A program made the position numbers and the translations under genes. A stretch of DNA of 64,000 nt, from the NCBI GenBank assembly GCA_040954595.2, contig CM082596.2:11222001-11286000 (forward strand), read 5' to 3'. This document shows, one piece after another, positions 20,592-32,019 of this stretch. A model generated the notes under the pieces. It was not told where the DNA came from. It saw nothing but the letters and a program-made list of their open reading frames with translations, and did not search any database. Source of the DNA: Balanoglossus misakiensis. Its lineage: Eukaryota > Hemichordata. Every line of letters starts with the position of its first letter. The first letter of the stretch is position 1.

Positions 20592-23348
20592 TTACAATGA
20601 CATTTGTCTGATTAAGGAACATGCTCTAGTGTAAATATCAATACCCTTTTCATCACTTGCTGCTAATGGATCTATCCTTTCCTGTAGAGTCTGAAAACAT
20701 TGCTCATAATTTGACAATTCAAATGTTGGTGATAGCATTTCATTATTTGATTCTTCATCACTGTTGACAGTGATGTATTCTTCATCACTGTTGACAGTGA
20801 TGTCAGTTTCCACTCCATAAGTGGCATAATCTATGTTCTCTGGATCTAACAGTTCTCTGATAGCAGTTTTATCAGAATTTTTGAATGCAGTAACACTTTG
20901 CAGCCACAGCTGATTCGGACTCAAATTGTGTTCTGTTTGCAATCTATGTTCATTCCAGCCTTTCCTAAAAACTGTCAGTGAATAATTTATACGAGGAAGA
21001 AAAACAAAATGAAGACACAGTATCTCTATAGGATTATCAGGATTTAAAAGACCCTGGCATTCCATCTGTAGAAAAACATCACGATAGTATTCCAAACAAC
21101 ATTTAAATGTATCTTGATGTAATCGTTCAATTCTTTGATTATAAATTGATGATCCAACAATGTGTGAACCTCTGTTGTCTCCACGGTGTGCCAGCATGAA
21201 AGCTGCAACCGTTGTATTTTCCATCCCATAATCAGATCTGACACGGGACGGAATGCCATATTCTTGCACTGCACCAAGGAAACCATCTAAAACAGTTGAT
21301 GCCATCTTGTTGTTGGCAGCAATGAGGTAGACAACTACTCTAGAATACCCATCTATTCCACCATGAACATATAGTCCCCATCTTTGTAATTTTTCCAGGC
21401 CATCTGCAAAAAATGAAATATGTATTAAGCCTTATGAAACTCTTGATAAATGTACACGTAGATCAATTCTATTGGCAAGGAGGACTATATATCACACACT
21501 TATTAATTAAGTTCAATATTCAGAAAAGCAGCAATCCACATACATAATTATGGTAAATGTTTCACTAAGAAATAAAATCAACATGGAAAAACAGCATCAT
21601 GGCAATGATGCTTAAGCTAGCTTCAGATTTAGTTTGGCATTCAGTTTTGGTTTCGTGGGATGCAGGCCCACTTCATAAAACTGCATTTCCAGCTTCCTCA
21701 CCCAAATTAGTCTTAAGTATAAAAAGAATATGCTGAAAGACGAGTACACATGATCAATTGCTCAATGTATGACATGTACAACATTTTAGCACTTTAAAGT
21801 TATATTTAGATGTGGAAAATTATTTTTTTTATCACATCAAATATGTACCTCAGAAATGCATAATTGATTGGAATGTAAATTAAATATGAACACGGCCAAA
21901 TGTGATCAAAATATTTTTCATTCTAAATAGGGTTTCCTAAACTACAACTATACAAATCAGCTCTTGATGCACAATTACTCTCCGTTACTCGAAACCGAAG
22001 ATGTATCTGTATCAGACTGAGTCTAACTTAAGCATCTTTATGACAACTGTTCAATATTGAGTATTATATTATACCAGTATATTGATGGTGTAAATCACGC
22101 TATTTGATTGGTCGAGACACGACACGTGACCATGGTATATTAGCCATATACCACAGTCATATATCATAGTCAAAGAAAATGCCTTTTTAAAATGTTTTAT
22201 GCAAAGTTTCAATATACTGGCATAATATAATAGCAATAAAACACCCCCAGCCATGGTATACCACGAGATTTTGACCAGTTCGTGCGTATATGTCGTGAAC
22301 TGGTCAAAATCTCGTGGTATACCATGGCTGGGGTGTTTTATTGCTTAAATACAATAGTTCCATTTGAAAACATGCAGTGGTTTTAAGATTTCACTGACAC
22401 GCATACACCTACATAGATAGATAAATACATAAATAGATACATGATACATACATATTTACATGTATGCATGCATACATACATACATACATACATACATACA
22501 TACATACATACATTACATGCATGTACGTACATACTATCTATCATAATAACTTTGTGTAATGTAAACTCTTACCAATATGCCATAAACTTTGTGCTGCCGC
22601 CACATTGTACACACCATGCCTTTTACTTTTCATTCTCAAGAGTGGCCAACGCAGGGCTCGTTCAAAAGGTTCAATCCTCTGGAGACTTTCTCTTATTTGC
22701 TGTCTTTGAACGGAAACTCATAGATCTCAGAATACCTTCCACGATTCTTTCTCCGCAATGCTTAAAAGTCGATTCCTTGATTCTGCGTATGTGCATGTCA
22801 AGATCTGCATCACTAATGGGATTGTACTTATCTGTGAAATCATACCCTAATGATTTCAATCTTCTCCATAATGTTTGACGAGATATTTGGAGCATTTCTG
22901 AGATATCTTTCATTTTGAACCCGTATTCGATAAATAATTGTACCTTGTCATCAATATCATATGGTGGACGTCCAGGTTCACCAGTTCGAATAGTTTCAGT
23001 CTCAGATAGTCCACAGTTCACATCACGAGACGTATTAACATTCCCAATCGTAACACAAGAGCGAGGACTGTTTCCAGAGTTAGAGCTCCATATTTCCAAA
23101 ACAGATTGCAATGCAATATGTACAGAGTTCAAGCAATCCAGTAACAAATGAATGTCCTGCACAGAAACGGCCATTACATGGTGCTGCACCGCTTCTCTTA
23201 TGTTCAGTGTGTAACGTATCATAGAGACAGTTCTCTCGACCATGTTACACACCACTCGCCGGTCATTTAGACCAGACGGTAACCTGTTTCTGTGGTCTCG
23301 AACAAGTATCTTCACTTCCTTCACGAAGGAATCCCATAACGGCGCCAT
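20592..23348 (-). CDS. HTH-DDE integrase (rve fold), two exons, frameshifted
   Basis: Exons, in coding order: 23348-22573 and 21403-20592. The N-terminal part has helices, then an HTH (GRPPYDIDDKVQLF, then MKDISEMLQISRQTLWRRL). The core carries LWHID across the splice junction, HGGIDGYSR, IPSRVRSDYG and YNQRIERLHQD, so the three catalytic acids (D, D, E) are all present. The family cuts and joins DNA ends. Near 22709 the frame shifts: SMSFR is followed in another frame by QRQQIRESLQR. A 2-nt deletion explains it best, so this copy is probably inactive unless the assembly is wrong. The donor (TTG/gtaaga) and acceptor (tttgcag) are good. The ATG lies 37 bp inside the right arm, so the arm likely supplies its promoter. 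The intron holds a hairpin element. Confidence 0.75.
22061..22347 (+). mobile_element. Hairpin-bearing dispersed element, copy 1
   Basis: Starts GTATTATATTATACCAGTAT and ends in a long hairpin: GGTATACCACGAGATTTTGA pairs with TCAAAATCTCGTGGTATACC. Other copies lie at 51371-51684 (inverse) and 53555-53940. This copy lacks the distal end seen in the third. Confidence 0.7.
22420..22545 (+). repeat. Microsatellite (CATA/ATAG)n
   Basis: Runs of 'cata', 'atag' and 'gcatgcatac' in the integrase intron. Open frames across it are artefacts. Confidence 0.8.
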
Positions 23349-23384
23349 GTTTGCTTCTCTTCGACCCTTATCGGTGTGTGTGTT

Positions 23385-24848
23385 TCCCCTTTCTTTTCTC
23401 AACTTATTTTCAGACTCCGTTTTTTTTTCAAATATTACCCAGACTCCTCTACCGAAATCTCTCACTTTTTTTTTTCAGCCAGGATTGTTCACTTTTTTTT
23501 TTGCGCATGCGCATTTATTCCCCAGGATTTCTCACTCAATTTTTTTTTCGGCGCATGCGCATACGCTATTCTTTCAAATGCGTCCGGGTTTTTTTCAAGT
23601 TGTTAAAGACTATTATTTATTTTTACAACTGAATGTTCGTTTTTTTAAACACGCTTGTTTTATTTTTTGGATGACAAATATACCATTTTTTACAACTTGG
23701 ATCTGATGGAATATTTTGGGTGACAAATGTGCCTATATAATTTTTTTTTTCAAATTTTATATCGTTTTTTTTTTCAAATTGCCCGTTTTTTGGGGGTGAC
23801 AAGTGTTCCTATGTTTTTTTTTTTTTCAAATTGCCTGTTTTTTTTGGGGTGACAAATGTTCCTATATTTTTTTTTTGCAAATTGCTCTGCGTTTTTTTTT
23901 TAATTGCCTGGTTCTATTTTTTTTTTTTTGCAAATTGCTCTGCGTTTTTTTTTTAAATTGCCTGTTTTTTTGGGTGACAAATGTTCCTATTATTTTTTTT
24001 TTTGCAAATTGCTCTGCGTTTTTTTTTTAAATTGCCTGTTTTTTTGGGTGACAAATGTTCCTATTATTTTTTTTTTGCAAATTGCTCTGCGTTTTTTTTT
24101 TAAATTGCCTGGTTCAATTTTTTTTTTTTTTGCAAATTGCTCTGCGTTTTTTTTTAATTGCCTGTTATTTTGGGTGACAAATGTTCCTATTATTTTTTTT
24201 TGCAAATGCTGTGCGTTTTTTTTTTCAAATTGCCTGTGTTTTTTTTTCGGTGGATTAAAATGTGATTATTTTTGCAACCTCAGTGCATCTGCGTTTTTTT
24301 TAAGTGGCCCGTTAGTTTTGGGGTGACATGAGTGCGGGTTTTTTCGGTGACAAATATCTCCGTTTTTTTATGGCTAACATGTTCGTGTTTTTTCTATGTT
24401 TGCCTGTGTTGTTTGTTCTGGGGGTGTGCATTTATTTCAAGTTGTAGTCTCTCTCTCTCTCTTTTTTTTTACAAAGAGTGTTCTTTTTAATACTTTGTGT
24501 GTATTTTTTGTGGGGGTGAAGTGTGCGTTTTTCGTGAAAAATGTGCGCGTGTTTTTTTTGTGACAAATAAGTGATTTTTTTTTGCAACTGCCTTGTGGAC
24601 GTTTTTTTTTTGGTAAGCTTGGTGGGTTTTTTTTTTGACAACAGGTGAGATTTTCTTCTGTGTGTGTTATTTTTTTTTTTTTTTTGTTTTTTTGTTTTTT
24701 TTACTCCACGATGGATTACTTTTTACCCTCGTTATTTTTTAAACCACCAATCAGTTTTTTGTATTTTTTTACGTATTTTTTTTGTTAAAAGACATCAATT
24801 TTCTATAAAATAATGATAAATAATTTTGAAACACTTGGCGCGCCGTAG
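23385..24848 (-). repeat. Right inverted arm: phased T-tract arrays
   Basis: Mirror image of the left arm. Spacers GCAAATTGCTCTGCG, AAATTGCCTG and GGGTGACAAATGTTCC alternate with T-runs, with unit spacing of about 55-75 bp. It ends GGCGCGCCGTAG at 24848. More array units are present than on the left, so the two arms differ in copy number. Confidence 0.8.
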
Positions 24849-26025
24849 CGACCCACTGAAAATCCGTGATTGGCTAGATCTCAAGTTAACGTGGTAACTG
24901 TAGCTAAATTTCCATAGGTGACCGTATACCTTCTCTACACGTACTGTTGACTGACACACACAATCCCCTAACTCTCAACACATACATACAAAGACCCAAC
25001 CCACTCCACGTGTAGTCTCCATGGCCATGCCACCTGGCCTGCAGGCTACCACATCCAAAAGCATACACACACACAATACATGTCAATTTTACATGAGGAG
25101 CGGCTCATGTACTTTATTCTAAACTTGAATGATATATAAACTGAAAATTTACCCCGCACCAAAACCCAGAGATAAAACCCTTTTTTCAGGATAAGGGGAA
25201 AAAACTCTGGGAAAGCGTAGGTAATTCACCAACTTTACAAAAAATTCTATTTCTAAATTCATGCCTCTTTCTGCCTCACAGAAAGAAAATGTTGGAAGTT
25301 TTACAATACCAAGCAAAATTTGGTATTGTAGGTCTAAACTAAAACTGACAAAAATTAATATTTCATCTCTGAATGAATAAAGTGTTCTCAATAAATCATA
25401 ATAGGTTTGGTGTTACACTGTTCTAAATGTAGCATTTACAATTAAAGGGCAACTACCTGTAATTTTTGGTACAGAATTGTTAATATTGACAAATGCATTC
25501 AATTGACTTGAATACAATTGTTAACAATAACAATGCTGATTATGCATACCAGAAATCGTGGTGCATACATAGACCAAAATTACGTACTGAAAAATTTGTC
25601 AAATGTAACACATAGTGGACCTTAATGTCTATAAGAATGAATCTCAAACAATGTCACGTGAACGTAAAATATTAAATTTCATATTAAAATACAAAAAGAA
25701 TAAAGTCATACTATTGAACACTGCACACAGCAGTTGAGTCTAAAGTGACTAATGTACTGGGGGCGATCCCAAACAGAAACGGGTCATATAGTCATAAATA
25801 TCCCCCACCCTTATAAAGACCCCTTTCTCCTTGGGATGGCTCCTGTGATAAAATGAAACTGTGCTAGACTTGAAGAGATATACGCAGGAAACCTCATCAG
25901 TTACAGCCACTGCGAAGACTTCATTGATGATCCCCCCAAATTGGGGGGGGGGGGGGGGGGGGGGAAATGTAGATGAATGTTGAAATCTTCAAAAGCAAAT
26001 TGAAAGTATTTTACTGTCAAAAAAG
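24849..26025. other. No gene seen; includes a G-run of about 20
   Basis: Unremarkable AT-rich DNA. A homopolymer of about 20 G lies near 25944-25964. It separates the candidate giant element from the satellite block. Confidence 0.4.
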
Positions 26026-27480
26026 TGTAAATAATGTGTTGCCTGTAAGCCATGATGCATGATCTCCATGCCATTCAATTTATGAGCGAATTTACTGATT
26101 TACTACCCTCCCCCCGAAATACAAACAAAATAAAACAATTATGAATATATGGCTTCTGCAAACACATTATTTAGCAAATTAAAATCTTATCTGATAAAGT
26201 CACTTGAAAAGTTGAAAGACCCTCTTAAATTGAGGAAAAAGAGGAATGTTAAAATGTAAAATAACTGAAAACTGAATGTGTATAAAACTTCTTAAAAAGA
26301 AGTATATCATTGTAAATAATGTGTTGCCTGTAAGCCATGATGCATGATCTCCATGCCATTCAATTTATGAGCAAATTTACTGATTTACTACCCTCCCCCC
26401 GAAATACAAACAAAATGGCTTCTGCAAACACATTATTTAGCAAATTAAAATCTTATCTGATAAAGTCACTTGAAAATGTGAAAGACCCTCTTAAATTAAA
26501 GGGAAAAAAAAGAATTTTCAAATGTAAAATAACTGAAAACTAAATGTGTATAAAATAGAGAAAACTTCTTGAAAAGAAGTATATCATTGTAAATAATGTG
26601 TTGCCTGTAAGCCATGATGCATGATCTCCATGCCATTCAATTTATGAGCAAATTTACTGATTTACTACCCTCCCCCCGAAATACAAACAAAATGGCTTCT
26701 GCAAACACATTATTCAGCAAATTAAAATCTTATCTGATAAAGTCACTTGAAAATGTGAAAGACCCTCTCAAATTGAGGAAAAAGAGGAATGTTAAAATGT
26801 AAAATAACTGAAAACTGAATGTGTATAAAACTTCTTAAACAGAAGTATATCATTGTAAATAATGTGTTGCCTGTAAGCCACGATGCATGATCTCCATGCC
26901 ATTCAATTTTTTAGCGAATTTACTGCCCCCCCCCCAAAAAAAATACAATCAAAACAAAACAATTATGAATACATGGCTTCTGCAAACACATTATTTATGT
27001 TCTTATAAAGGAAATTTTCATCAATAAAATCAAAGGACTGCAAACACTCAGACGATGCATAAATACTTGGCAATGTCAAGCCAAAGCAAATTACCTCGTC
27101 TGATACAGCCTTTGGAAAAAAGTTCATTAAAGACCCTCGAACATTGAGGAAAAAGGCTAAAGACGTGCGTTTAAATAACTCAAAACTGTGTATAAAATAA
27201 AGAAAACTCCACAATGTGAAGTTTTTTTATTGTCCACAAAGTTTAAATAATGTGTTGCCTGTAAGCCATGTTGCATAGGCTCAATGCTATTCAACTTAAG
27301 AGCAAATTCACCAATATATTCCCCCCCCCCTGCCAAAAAAAACAAACAATTATGCCTATATGGCTACTGCAAACACATTATTTATGTATTTAAAAAGAAA
27401 AAAAAATCATCAAAAATCAAAGCACTATAAACCTAGTAATCACACAATGCATATACATGCAACGATGCAAATGCATTAAA
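26026..27480 (+). repeat. Tandem repeat of about 265-285 bp, five units
   Basis: Each unit contains 'aaataatgtgttgcctgtaa', then 'gatctccatgccattcaa', a C-run and 'ggcttctgcaaacacattatt'. Unit starts are near 26026, 26311, 26589, 26855 and 27240. The last unit is the most diverged and longest. The small open frames repeated in each unit follow the period and are not taken as genes. Confidence 0.85.
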
Positions 27481-27554
27481 AGTGTGATATAAAAATACGT
27501 AATTATATCAAGTAAAGGCAAAATCATTAAGGTAATATTAAAGAACCTACTTGT

Positions 27555-27641
27555 GCACTGAGTCTGTTGATTGGGGCCGTCGTTGTGTGGGACTCGCTAG
27601 CAATGTGGGGAAAATCTATTGATTATCGACAGACTCAGTGG
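27555..27641. repeat. Short foldback hairpin
   Basis: GCACTGAGTCTGTTGAT pairs with ATCGACAGACTCAGTGGG across about 50 bp. Possibly a small MITE; no target duplication was identified. Confidence 0.45.
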
Positions 27642-28159
27642 GCAAGACGTGACCATAAAATAGATATACCAACATATCAAACTGTTGAATACTACGCAAA
27701 CAAAAAAAAACCCCAACTAATGAAATGATCCCAGGAAACTACACTGGACTTGAAGGATCTATTGCAAGTTTTAGTGGACTTGAAGTATTTATTGAAATAT
27801 TTTTCTCATCATGAAATTAAGTTAGTCATGCTAAACTATGGTATTATAAAAACATATTGCAATTGAAACCTTCTCATCTGTTATAGCCATTGGAAAAATT
27901 CATTAAAGACATACCCTAAAAAAATAGGAAAAAGAACACAGACAGATAATAAAATCCTAAAAATTTAAAAATGCACACACATACATACCGTATTCTTTAT
28001 TTATAATATGGGAAAGTACAACGGAGCAAGCGACAGACGCGCGCGCGCGCACGCAAAAACATAAATTGCTTGAAGACGGACTGCAATCTTGGGATTCTTG
28101 GGATCTTGTAGAGAACCAGCTTCATCAGATGACCAAAAACATCCTAGGTGCGGAAAGAA

Positions 28160-29257
28160 CACAACCACGGCAAACACAGAGGCCAGAATGTGACGAGAGA
28201 GTAGTCACAGACACCCAAAAATGTCGACAATTCGAATATGAATTCGAAAACACAACCACGGCAAACACAGAGTCCAGAATGTGACGAGAGAGTAGTCACA
28301 GACACCCAAAAATGTGGACAATTCGAATAAGAATTCGAAAACACAACCACGGCAAACACAGAGGCCAGAATGTGACGAGAGAGTAGTCACAGACACCCAA
28401 AAATGTTGACAATTCGAATATGAATTCGAAAACACAACCACGGCAAACACAGAGGCCAAAATGTGATGAGATGTAGTCACAGACACCCAAAAATGTTGAC
28501 AATTCGAATAAGAATTCGAAAACACAACCACGGCAAACACAGAGGCCAAAATGTGACGAGATGTAGTCACAGACACCCAAAAATGTTGACAATTCGAATA
28601 TGAATTCGAAAACACAACCACGGCAAACACAGAGGCCAAAATGTGACGAGAGAGTAGTCACAGACACCCAAAAATGTTGACAATTCGAATATGAATTCGA
28701 AAACACAACCACGGCAAATACAGAGGCCAGAATGTGACGAGAGAGTAGTCACAGACACCCAAAAATGTTGACAATTCGAATAAGAATTCGAAAACACAAC
28801 CACGGCAAACACAGAGGCCAGAATGTGACGAGAGAGTGGTCACAGACACCCAAAAATGTTAACAATTCGAATAAGAATTCGAAAACACAACCACGGCAAA
28901 CACAGAGGCCAGAATGTGACAAAAGAGTAGTCACAGACACCCAAAAATGTCAACAATTCGAATAAGAATTCGAAAAAACAACCACGGCAAACACAGAGGC
29001 CAGAATGTGACGAGAGAGTAGTCACAGAAACCCAAAAATGTCGACAATTCGAATATGAATTCGAAAACACAACCACGGCAAACACAGAGGCCAGAATGTG
29101 ATGAAAGAGTAGTCACAGACACCCAAAAATGTCGACAATTCGAATACGAATTCGAAAACACAACTACAGCAAACACAGAGGCCAGAATGTGACGAGAGAG
29201 TAGTCACAGACACCCAAAAATGTCGACAATTCGAATAGGAATTTGAAAACACAACAC
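28160..29257 (+). repeat. 91-bp tandem repeat, about 12 units
   Basis: The period is exactly 91 for most units. Each holds 'ccacggcaaacacagaggcc', 'gtcacagacacccaaaaatg' and a short palindromic core (AATTCGAATATGAATTCGAA or a one-base variant). Two units near 28440-28560 carry a deletion giving 'gatgtagtc'. Open frames on both strands simply reflect the period. Confidence 0.95.
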
Positions 29258-29299
29258 AGAGAGTACTCCGAGACATCCAACAATTTTGAAAATATTCAT

Positions 29300-29590
29300 A
29301 CATGCATACATACATACATACATACAGACAGACAGACATACATACATACAGACAGACAGACATACATACAAGACAGACAGACAGACATACATACATACAT
29401 ATATATATATATACAATACATACATACATACATACATGCATACACACACACACACACGGGTACATGCAAACATACAACGACACAAATAAATATATAAATA
29501 AATGAATGAATGAACGAGTGAATGAATAAATGTATGTATGTATGTATGTATGTATGAATGAATGGATGGATGGATGAATGAATCATGCCT
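29300..29590 (+). repeat. Compound microsatellite (CATA)n, (CAGA)n, (TGTA)n, (TGAA)n
   Basis: Alternating tetranucleotide blocks with an AT and a CA segment in the middle. The Tyr/His/Thr-rich open frames here are not genes. A (GA)n run follows at about 29631. Confidence 0.95.
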
Positions 29591-29599
29591 ATATCCAGT

Positions 29600-31040
29600 G
29601 CATTCTGGAAAAATGACCGTCCAAGTTTATAGAGAGAGAGAGAGAGAGCCAGTCAAACAATTTTCAATGTTGGTCAACTGTTCATTGTCATATTTGCCTT
29701 CTGTATCAATACAGGACTAATGCTGTAAACCCTTTGTATTCTGTTTACCATTCGGCTTTAATATCTTAACTTGACTTTTTCTTTATATGTGGGTGCAATT
29801 ATGCTACAAAGCTAAACAGTAAACACCTGAAGGATGCTGTACCCTGTGCAATTAACGTAAATTTACACTAAGTGCTTGCTACATGCAATGCTTATTGTGC
29901 CTATAGGATTCAACAACCTTCAGGTTATGCTGAATAAATCATGGTGATAATTTAGCAGTGTTGGCAAACTGAAGTGTACAATTTAGTTTTAACCTACTTA
30001 AACCCTCTCTCTCTCTCTGACACAATGACAAAAAATGCTATCAGAATAATACATTTGTAATACAGATCATATAAATGAGGAAGGGATTGATCAATGTTCA
30101 ATTTCGTCCTGTGGGAGAAGTTCCATTCTTGGAATGACGATGGAATCAAAGTCAGTAAAATAAAGTCATCCTGTCCTTGGAAGGAAACTTCTCTGCATCC
30201 GATTCACTGGGGCTTCTGCATTCATACATGTATCCTCTTCTTGCCTATGCACAGAAAGACGACATAACACTCACCTTGTATTGATTGATTGATTACAGCA
30301 AATAAGAGACATTCAACATTCACACAGAAACGAAAATATGCTCCTGTCAAACACTGAACATGGGTAAAAAAGGGGCCCAGGATGTGACAACATCTGATCA
30401 GGTCACTTCTTGATCACTATGTAATATGGTGGTAGAACACACTTGGGCCCCACTTTTGTATTTTTGTCTGGCGTGACACTCCCTTAAAACTCTACCAAAT
30501 GAAGATAAGCCCGCGTCAAAAGAGTGAATTGAAGTCCGCGAAACTACAAGTTAAAGAATCTGATGTTTTTCATCAGGCAATGAACTGGTTGAATGCATAT
30601 TGGAAGAGAAAGCAATAGGATGAATTGGACATCAGTTACAGTATTCCGAGTATGCCGTTGACTCCTCTCTCTGTACAGTGATTATGAATAAGTGGAAAGA
30701 CCAGCTCTGGGCATAAATGCTATAAAATCAGACCCAGTTCATCATGCATTGCTGGATGAATATTTATCCCGACTGAAGCACACAGTATATACCGACCATG
30801 TGCACTTCCAGTGTTTTTATATAATATGGATGTGTATAGGAGCATTTAAGGGGGTGGGGTGGGGGGGTTTGCTATCAAGTAGGGGGGGGGGGGGGCTTGC
30901 TATCAAGTAAAATGAAGGAATGCATCGACTTTTATTATCAGTGGCCCGTAAGGTTAATGCTATGTTACCTTTGAAGTGCTTGGCGGCTATACCGGTACAA
31001 GCATGCACAGATCTATGTTGATAGACGTTACTCATCACAG
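29600..31040. other. No gene seen
   Basis: AT-rich DNA with a (CT)n tract near 30005 and two G-runs near 30850-30895. No exon with domain-like content was recognised. Confidence 0.4.
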
Positions 31041-32010
31041 GGACCAGTGACTGTTATCTGCAAAAATGAAAAATATGCCAATAAGTATTTCTGTGTCAAA
31101 CAGCACGGCAAAATGTATCTATGGACAGAGATGATCTCCTGTCTTCATGAACAATATAATACGTTGTACAGGGGCCTCCAAATGAGACATTAAATTCTAT
31201 GCTGTCATCCATGGCGTCTAGGAAATCTTTAAGAGAATAAGAATTATCTTATGTTACCCTCAGACACCACTTGGCTGCAATACAGGCATGTACACACATC
31301 CAGTTAGACAGATCAATGTTGATCACCAGAGAGAAACCATTATCTGCAAAAATGGAAAATATGACAAAGTATTTTAGTGTAAAAAAACATGACAGTAAAA
31401 TGTGTGGACAGATGATCTCCTGGATGGACAATACAATAAGTCACACACTGACCTCCAAAATGAGCAATTAAATTATATACATTCTTCTATGGGGTCTAGG
31501 AAATCTTTAGGAGAAAAATAATTATCTTATATGTTACCCTCAGACACCAATTGGCTGCAATACAGGCATGTACACACATCCAGTTCAACAGATCAATGTT
31601 GATCACCAGAGAGAAACTATTATCTACAAAAATGGAAAATATGACAAAGTATTTTAGTGTCAAAAAATAAGGCAGTAAAGTGTAAGGATAATCTCCGGGA
31701 TGGACAATACAATAAGTCACACACTGCCCTCCAAAATGAGCAATTCAATTCTATGCTATCATCTATGGGGTAAAGGAAATCTTAGAAGAACAATAATTAT
31801 CTTATGTTACCCTTGCAAACTACTGTACTGCTTTACAGGCTTGAATATACATCTAGTTTGGCAGATTTTGATCAACAGCTAGATACCCCTTTCTGCAAAA
31901 AATGGAAAATATGCCAATAAGTATTTCTGTGTCAAACAACATAATGGTAAAATATATCTATGGACAGAGATGATCTCCTGTCTTCATGAATGTAATGTAC
32001 TTCAATGGCT
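31040..32010 (+). repeat. Tandem repeat of about 270-285 bp, 3.5 units
   Basis: Units carry 'tatctgcaaaaatggaaaat', 'agatgatctcctg' and 'ggctgcaatacaggcatgta'. Landmarks lie near 31054, 31339, 31619 and 31890. Confidence 0.85.
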
Positions 32011-32019
32011 GGTTACTCA

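Larger units (their letters stand above)
6228..24848. mobile_element. Candidate giant DNA transposon (18.6 kb) with long inverted arms, DDE integrase and USP-AAA+ cargo
   Basis: The outermost 15 bases CTACGGCGCGCCAAG at 6228 are matched in inverse at 24848. Homology continues inward for about 1.3 kb on the left and 1.46 kb on the right, and stops abruptly on the outside. Flanks CCACC and CGACC could be a decayed 5-bp target duplication (4 of 5 match). Inside are two convergent genes, each starting just inside an arm: the USP-AAA+ gene (+) and an integrase (-). Several MITEs are nested within. The integrase has an HTH plus DDE core of a type widespread in invertebrate and fish genomes; I cannot place it in a named superfamily. 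The unit is inferred from structure. Two independent repeats that happen to flank these genes remain possible. Confidence 0.6.

Noticed and set aside
22915-23151. Plus-strand open frame opposite the integrase
   Set aside because: It is the antisense shadow of the HTH-coding exon.
6228-24848. Polinton/Maverick interpretation
   Set aside because: An integrase, a cysteine protease and an ATPase inside inverted repeats recall Polintons. But no DNA polymerase B or capsid genes are seen, the ATPase is CbxX-type rather than FtsK-type, the protease is a USP, and the genes have many introns.
28205-29176. Repetitive Cys/Phe-rich protein on the minus strand
   Set aside because: Frames follow the 91-bp period and change frame each unit; there is no start context or domain.
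28160-29257. CRISPR-like array
   Set aside because: The 91-bp units are contiguous with no unique spacers, and the context is an animal genome. It is a satellite.
29296-29586. His/Tyr/Thr-rich and Cys/Val/Met-rich frames
   Set aside because: They are microsatellite translations.
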